NCBI GenBank assembly: GCA_018992685.1
Contig: JACVGT010000018.1
Coordinates: 124,001 to 188,000 of the forward strand
Direction: 5' to 3'
Source of the DNA: Theionarchaea archaeon
Lineage (GTDB): Archaea > Methanobacteriota_B > Thermococci > Methanofastidiosales > SZ-28-30
Length of the DNA stretch: 64,000 nucleotides
The translations under genes and the position numbers were made by a program. Under the pieces are notes generated by a model that did not search any database, had not been told where the DNA came from, and was given only the letters and a program-made list of their open reading frames with translations. Each line of letters starts with the position of its first letter. The stretch's first letter is position 1. Shown one piece after another: positions 60,254-64,000 of the stretch.

Positions 60254-61813
60254 ATGTATGTTCTGGTTATTGATGCAGGGACCACAGGTATCAGGTCCAT
60301 TATTTTCGATAAAGAGACCACCGTCGTCTCACAAGCATATGAAGAAATCCCCCAGATTTACCCTGAGCCGGGCTGGTGTGAGCAAGATCCTGTTGTCATC
60401 TGGGAAAAATGCGTTAGTGTCCTCAAGCAGTCCTTGGAAAAGGCCAAACTATCCTCAACCGATATTGTGGCCATAGGAATGACCAATCAGAGATCCACCA
60501 GTTTGCTCTGGGACAAGAAAACAGGTGTTCCCATCCATAATGCTGTTACCTGGCAGGACACCAGAACAGCTCACTTATGTAAAGAAAAAGACAGAGCCTT
60601 CAAGATAAGGGCACTTCGAGGTGCAGGTTCTGCAGTGAAGCTTCTTGGTCAGATAATCAAGCCAATCAAGAGGAGCCGCACCGGAAAATTGCTGATGACG
60701 GTGTCGAACCTTTCCTTCAGCCCTGCTACTTCACTAGCCCATATTGCATGGGTTCTCAACAATGTAAATGGAGCACGAGAAAAAGCAGAAAAGGGGGATC
60801 TCCTTGCGGGTACCATTGATACCTGGTTAATCTGGAACCTTACAAGAGGCAGTGTTCACGCCACAGACTATAGCAATGCCAGTGCCACCAATATGTTTGA
60901 TACCTTCAGCCTGAAGTGGAGCACCCTGTTTCTGGGGCTATTTGACATTCCTCTTTCATTACTGCCTGAAGTCAGAGAATCCAGTGGAGATTTCGGCAAA
61001 ACCCATCCCGACCTGTTTGGCACTCCAATACCCATCACAGGTGTGTGTGCAGACCAGCAGGCTGCCCTCTTCGGGGAGACCTGTTTCAACGCAGGTGACG
61101 TGAAATGCACACACGGGACGGGCACCTTCATTGATATGAATGTGGGAGAAGAACCGGTCACCTCTCCTCACAAGCTTGTTCCCCTCATTGCCTGGTGTCT
61201 GAATAAGAAGGTGACCTACATGCTGGAAGGATATCTCGGGGCAACAGGTTCTGCTGTCCAGTGGCTGTGTGATGGACTGCAAATCGTCAACGCTCCCTCA
61301 GAAACGGATGATATCGCCTGTTCCATAGGAGACACAGGAGGAGTCTACCTTGTACCCGCCTTCCAGGGGCTGACCTCTCCATACTGGGACCCTCTGGCCA
61401 GGGGAGTTGTGGTAGGACTGACCCGGGGAACCAGAAAGGAACACGTGGTCAGAGCAACTCTGGAGGCCATTGCATACTGCTGCAGAGATATCATGGTAGC
61501 TATGGAAGAGGATTCTGGAGTGACCATCAAGACCATAAAGGCGGATGGAAATGCTTCCACCAACAATTTCATAATGCAATTCATGGCGGATCTCCTGGAT
61601 GTGGAGATCGAGAGACCTGCAATGCTGGAGTCTACAGCACTGGGAGCAGCATTCCTTGCTGGATTGTCTGTAGCCTACTGGAAATCACAGGAAGAGCTCA
61701 AGAAATACCGGAAAATAGATTCAAGATTCCAACCTGCAATGGACCACGCAGAAAGAGAGAAACTGTATAAAAAATGGAAAAAAGCAGTGAAAAGATCATT
61801 TGACTGGGCTTAG
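60254..61813 (+). CDS. glpK: FGGY-family kinase, glycerol kinase
   Basis: A 519-aa sugar/glycerol kinase. DAGTTGIRSIIFD is the phosphate loop, TNQRSTSLLWD and TWQDTRT the glycerol-site region, GTGTFIDMNVG and LVPAFQGLTSPYWDPLARG the C-terminal signature. It phosphorylates glycerol to glycerol-3-phosphate with ATP. AGGAGGCATTAGT precedes the ATG. It follows DUF1667 in an operon. The FGGY family includes other sugar kinases, but the partner genes and motifs favour glycerol. Confidence 0.92.
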   Translation: MYVLVIDAGTTGIRSIIFDKETTVVSQAYEEIPQIYPEPGWCEQDPVVIWEKCVSVLKQSLEKAKLSSTDIVAIGMTNQRSTSLLWDKKTGVPIHNAVTWQDTRTAHLCKEKDRAFKIRALRGAGSAVKLLGQIIKPIKRSRTGKLLMTVSNLSFSPATSLAHIAWVLNNVNGAREKAEKGDLLAGTIDTWLIWNLTRGSVHATDYSNASATNMFDTFSLKWSTLFLGLFDIPLSLLPEVRESSGDFGKTHPDLFGTPIPITGVCADQQAALFGETCFNAGDVKCTHGTGTFIDMNVGEEPVTSPHKLVPLIAWCLNKKVTYMLEGYLGATGSAVQWLCDGLQIVNAPSETDDIACSIGDTGGVYLVPAFQGLTSPYWDPLARGVVVGLTRGTRKEHVVRATLEAIAYCCRDIMVAMEEDSGVTIKTIKADGNASTNNFIMQFMADLLDVEIERPAMLESTALGAAFLAGLSVAYWKSQEELKKYRKIDSRFQPAMDHAEREKLYKKWKKAVKRSFDWA

Positions 61814-61815
61814 AA

Positions 61816-62799
61816 CTATTCTGAATCAGGGGAGAAGGCATAGTGGACAGTTATCGTGCCATCCTCTCCAATAAGTGCAGTGATTCCGCTGTGCCTGGTT
61901 TCATTCCCCATGAATGCATCATACCAGAGAACCTGCCAATTCTCTTCTCCGACCTGAGTGACTACCACAGCCGGGAGCCGCGCCTTGGCCAGGAATGCCT
62001 GTATTTTTTCATCCTTTCTGGAATAGGAGACTGCTTTCTCAGGAGTGTCCACTGGAGGATCAGAAACAGTGTCCAATAGGGGCAGAGTCTCAACAGTCCG
62101 CGTTTCCAGGATGCTCTGGGAAAGAGTGTTCACGGTGTATATGTAGTATATCCGGGCTTTCTCATCCTCTCTCTGGACCACTACTGACCATATGTGGGGT
62201 AAAGCAGTGGGGAGACCATAGCCCTCTTCTCCTGCCTCTTTTTGGACAGTGGCGAGGGCCACTCCTTTTTCGTAGTACCGTATTCCAAAAAAAGTGGCTA
62301 CAAGACAGAGAGATACCACCGCGAGGACCTTCACGGTCTTTCTATCCTTGCGATAGTGACCAACTACAGCAGCCAAAAGGAAAATGGCGAAGAAGACTGG
62401 ATCAAAGAAACTGGTGATATCGAACACAGTTCTCGAATCTGAGAATGGCCATCGTATAGCCATGCTCCACGGAGTCAGTAAATCAAGGAAAAGGTGACCA
62501 AAAGCTCCGATCATGAATAGACAGAGCATCAAGAGGACCTTGTTCTTCTGAAAGTTGGACAGTTGGACAGTCATCACGAGATACAGCAGTCCCAGAACAA
62601 GAGCCCCAACAATAACTCCCACAATCGAGTGAGTGACTCCTCTGTGGTACTGGAATACAGCATCTATGCCCCCCAGAATGGAGACACCGTCAAAGTCAGG
62701 GAGCATGCATGCCGCTACAAAGAGCACCCAGGATTTCTTATCCAGGTTCAGCCCTCTGCCAATCACGATTCCTACCAGCCCATGAGATATGAGGTCCAT
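61816..62799 (-). CDS. Membrane-bound metal-dependent hydrolase, YdjM-like
   Basis: A 327-aa membrane protein. MDLISHGLVG, CMLPDFDGV, YHRGVTHSIVG and GHLFLDLLTPWS are the four His/Asp motifs of the YdjM/DUF457 hydrolase family, spread over about five helices. The last 130 residues are a soluble domain outside the helices that most members lack. Function of the family is poorly known. CAGGTGAT precedes the ATG. It is convergent with glpK, with two bases between the stops. Confidence 0.88.
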   Translation of the reverse strand: MDLISHGLVGIVIGRGLNLDKKSWVLFVAACMLPDFDGVSILGGIDAVFQYHRGVTHSIVGVIVGALVLGLLYLVMTVQLSNFQKNKVLLMLCLFMIGAFGHLFLDLLTPWSMAIRWPFSDSRTVFDITSFFDPVFFAIFLLAAVVGHYRKDRKTVKVLAVVSLCLVATFFGIRYYEKGVALATVQKEAGEEGYGLPTALPHIWSVVVQREDEKARIYYIYTVNTLSQSILETRTVETLPLLDTVSDPPVDTPEKAVSYSRKDEKIQAFLAKARLPAVVVTQVGEENWQVLWYDAFMGNETRHSGITALIGEDGTITVHYAFSPDSE

Positions 62800-62942
62800 T
62801 CATGAATCACCTGTATATGGTCAATCCAGAGTCTCAATTGTTAAATACTTTCTCACTATCACGGAAATAATCAAAATGTCTGCACAACACAGAACCATCA
62901 ATATATTGACGTGTTGTACCTTGAGCTTTCTTCCTCGAAAGC

Positions 62943-64000
62943 TCATTCCCCTAGTCTAATAACATCAAAGTGCAGTTCCTCATTCACATTTTCAAGTACA
63001 GCTTTTTCCATTTGCACCTTGACCATTTCAGGAGGTTTGACAATCCTCTCCTTTTTTTCCTTGACTACTTCCCCTTGTGAGGATATGATAACCTTCACAT
63101 TCTTCTCAATTTCCTTTACACGTAGGTAAAACACAATGTCTTCCTTGGGATGTCCTCGGATTATCTGAGGAACAACATAACTAACATTTCGTCCCTTTTT
63201 TACTGAAACGACGGTATCCCTTCTCTCTACGGTTCCTTTAACGCAGGCTGCAGCACCTTTACCTGCGACTTCAGCCGCCTGAGATACGTCATCCACCAGG
63301 TCGTGGACATGCACCACATTTCCACAGGCGAATATCCCAGGAACAGAGGTTTCCATCGACTCATCTACCACCGGCCCTCCTGTGGTCAAGTCCATTTCAA
63401 TGGTAGCTTTCCTGGATAACTCGTTTTCTGGAATCAGTCCCACAGACAACAACACGGTATCACACGGAATATACCGTTCAGTTCCAGGTACCGGTTTGAA
63501 TCTCTCATCAACTTGCGCCACTGTCACTCCCTCGACTCTCTCCTTCCCTTTGATGTCAACGATCGTATGTGAAACATGCAAGGGTATCCCATAATCCTCC
63601 AGACACTGAACCACATTTCTGGTCAACCCCCCAGCCCTTGGCAGAATCTCGTATACTCCCTCCACGTCTCCGCCTTCCAGAGAAAATCGCCGAGCCATGA
63701 TTAACCCCACATCGCCTGAACCCAGAACAACCACTTTCTTTCCTGGTAGTAGTCCTTCCATGTTGATGAACCGCTGAGCAACCCCTGCAGTATAAATGCC
63801 TGATGGCCTCTCCCCCGGAATCAAGATCTGTGAGCGTGTTCTTTCCCTGCATCCCATGGCCAGTATTACGGCTTTCGCCTTCATGGTGACCACCCCCTCT
63901 TCGGGATTCACAACAGTCACCTTTTTGTCAGAGTCCAGGTCCACCACCATGCTATTTAGCATAACGCTGATTCCTGTTTTCTCAATCTCCTCAATGTATC
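62943..64000 (-). CDS. FAD/NAD-dependent oxidoreductase (COG0446 type), N-terminus beyond window
   Basis: The visible 350 residues are the C-terminal part of a pyridine nucleotide-disulphide oxidoreductase-type flavoprotein: VVVLGSGDVGLIMARRF is the NAD-binding loop and VPGIFACGNVVHVHDLVD the second FAD motif. The frame runs unbroken to the window edge (GISVMLNSMVVDL), so the ATG at 63962 is internal. The family partners DUF1667 in anaerobic glycerol-3-phosphate dehydrogenase clusters, which agrees with DUF1667 and glpK nearby. Confidence 0.9.
   Translation of the reverse strand, partial: YIEEIEKTGISVMLNSMVVDLDSDKKVTVVNPEEGVVTMKAKAVILAMGCRERTRSQILIPGERPSGIYTAGVAQRFINMEGLLPGKKVVVLGSGDVGLIMARRFSLEGGDVEGVYEILPRAGGLTRNVVQCLEDYGIPLHVSHTIVDIKGKERVEGVTVAQVDERFKPVPGTERYIPCDTVLLSVGLIPENELSRKATIEMDLTTGGPVVDESMETSVPGIFACGNVVHVHDLVDDVSQAAEVAGKGAAACVKGTVERRDTVVSVKKGRNVSYVVPQIIRGHPKEDIVFYLRVKEIEKNVKVIISSQGEVVKEKKERIVKPPEMVKVQMEKAVLENVNEELHFDVIRLGE

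Overview
The window is archaeal chromosome, most likely from an uncultured, anaerobic, euryarchaeal-type organism; it cannot be placed more exactly from sequence alone. Archaeal markers are a membrane-anchored LonB protease, archaeal-type AlaRS and PheRS, a class I CCA-adding enzyme, RibL-type FAD synthase, a Hef-like helicase, a Dpo4-type polymerase with a C-terminal PCNA-binding motif, and a tRNA G10 methyltransferase. Many genes have a TATA box centred about 25 nt before the start codon and no leader, while others have a leader with a strong GGAGGTGAT-type ribosome site. An aldehyde ferredoxin oxidoreductase, radical SAM proteins and ferredoxins point to anaerobic life.

Layout. 0-9.7 kb: glutamate synthase-like protein (cut by the window edge), glutamate dehydrogenase, a secreted arginase-fold protein, site-2 protease, DNA polymerase IV, tRNA methyltransferase, LonB. 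9.7-13 kb: a 54-aa gene, then a minus-strand operon of roadblock protein, V4R-like protein, two unknown proteins and an MglA-like GTPase. 13-21 kb: RibL, CCA enzyme, ThpR, phosphoribosyltransferase, radical SAM protein, aminotransferase, AlaRS. 21-28 kb: a lipoprotein, two tandem GT-C-like membrane proteins, a DUF2148 protein. 28-34.4 kb: Hef-like helicase, ferredoxin plus radical SAM protein, an N-acyl amino acid racemase/GNAT pair, a CDF metal transporter.

34.5-41.2 kb is an AT-rich accessory island. It holds a 36-aa Cys-rich protein, a two-gene candidate defence module (unknown protein plus PD-(D/E)XK nuclease-like protein), a frameshifted ISH3-like transposase, and several very small proteins. 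One of these is a 53-aa membrane protein that appears to start at ATC behind a Shine-Dalgarno site locked in a hairpin.

41.3-49.9 kb: pheS-pheT, a SHOCT/zinc-ribbon protein, and a compact operon (HTH regulator, opine dehydrogenase-like, B12-dependent mutase-like, NAD synthetase, ATP-grasp ligase) that looks like an uncharacterised biosynthetic pathway. 50.1-51.2 kb: a second roadblock/V4R pair whose roadblock protein is nearly identical to the first while the V4R partner has diverged. 51.7-59.5 kb: aldehyde/alcohol metabolism (Fe-ADH, AOR, ThDP enzyme, Zn-dehydrogenase) and two SCP2 proteins. 59.9-64 kb: DUF1667 protein, glycerol kinase, a membrane-bound YdjM-like hydrolase and a truncated FAD/NAD oxidoreductase, together suggesting glycerol-3-phosphate oxidation. 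No rRNA, tRNA or CRISPR array was seen.
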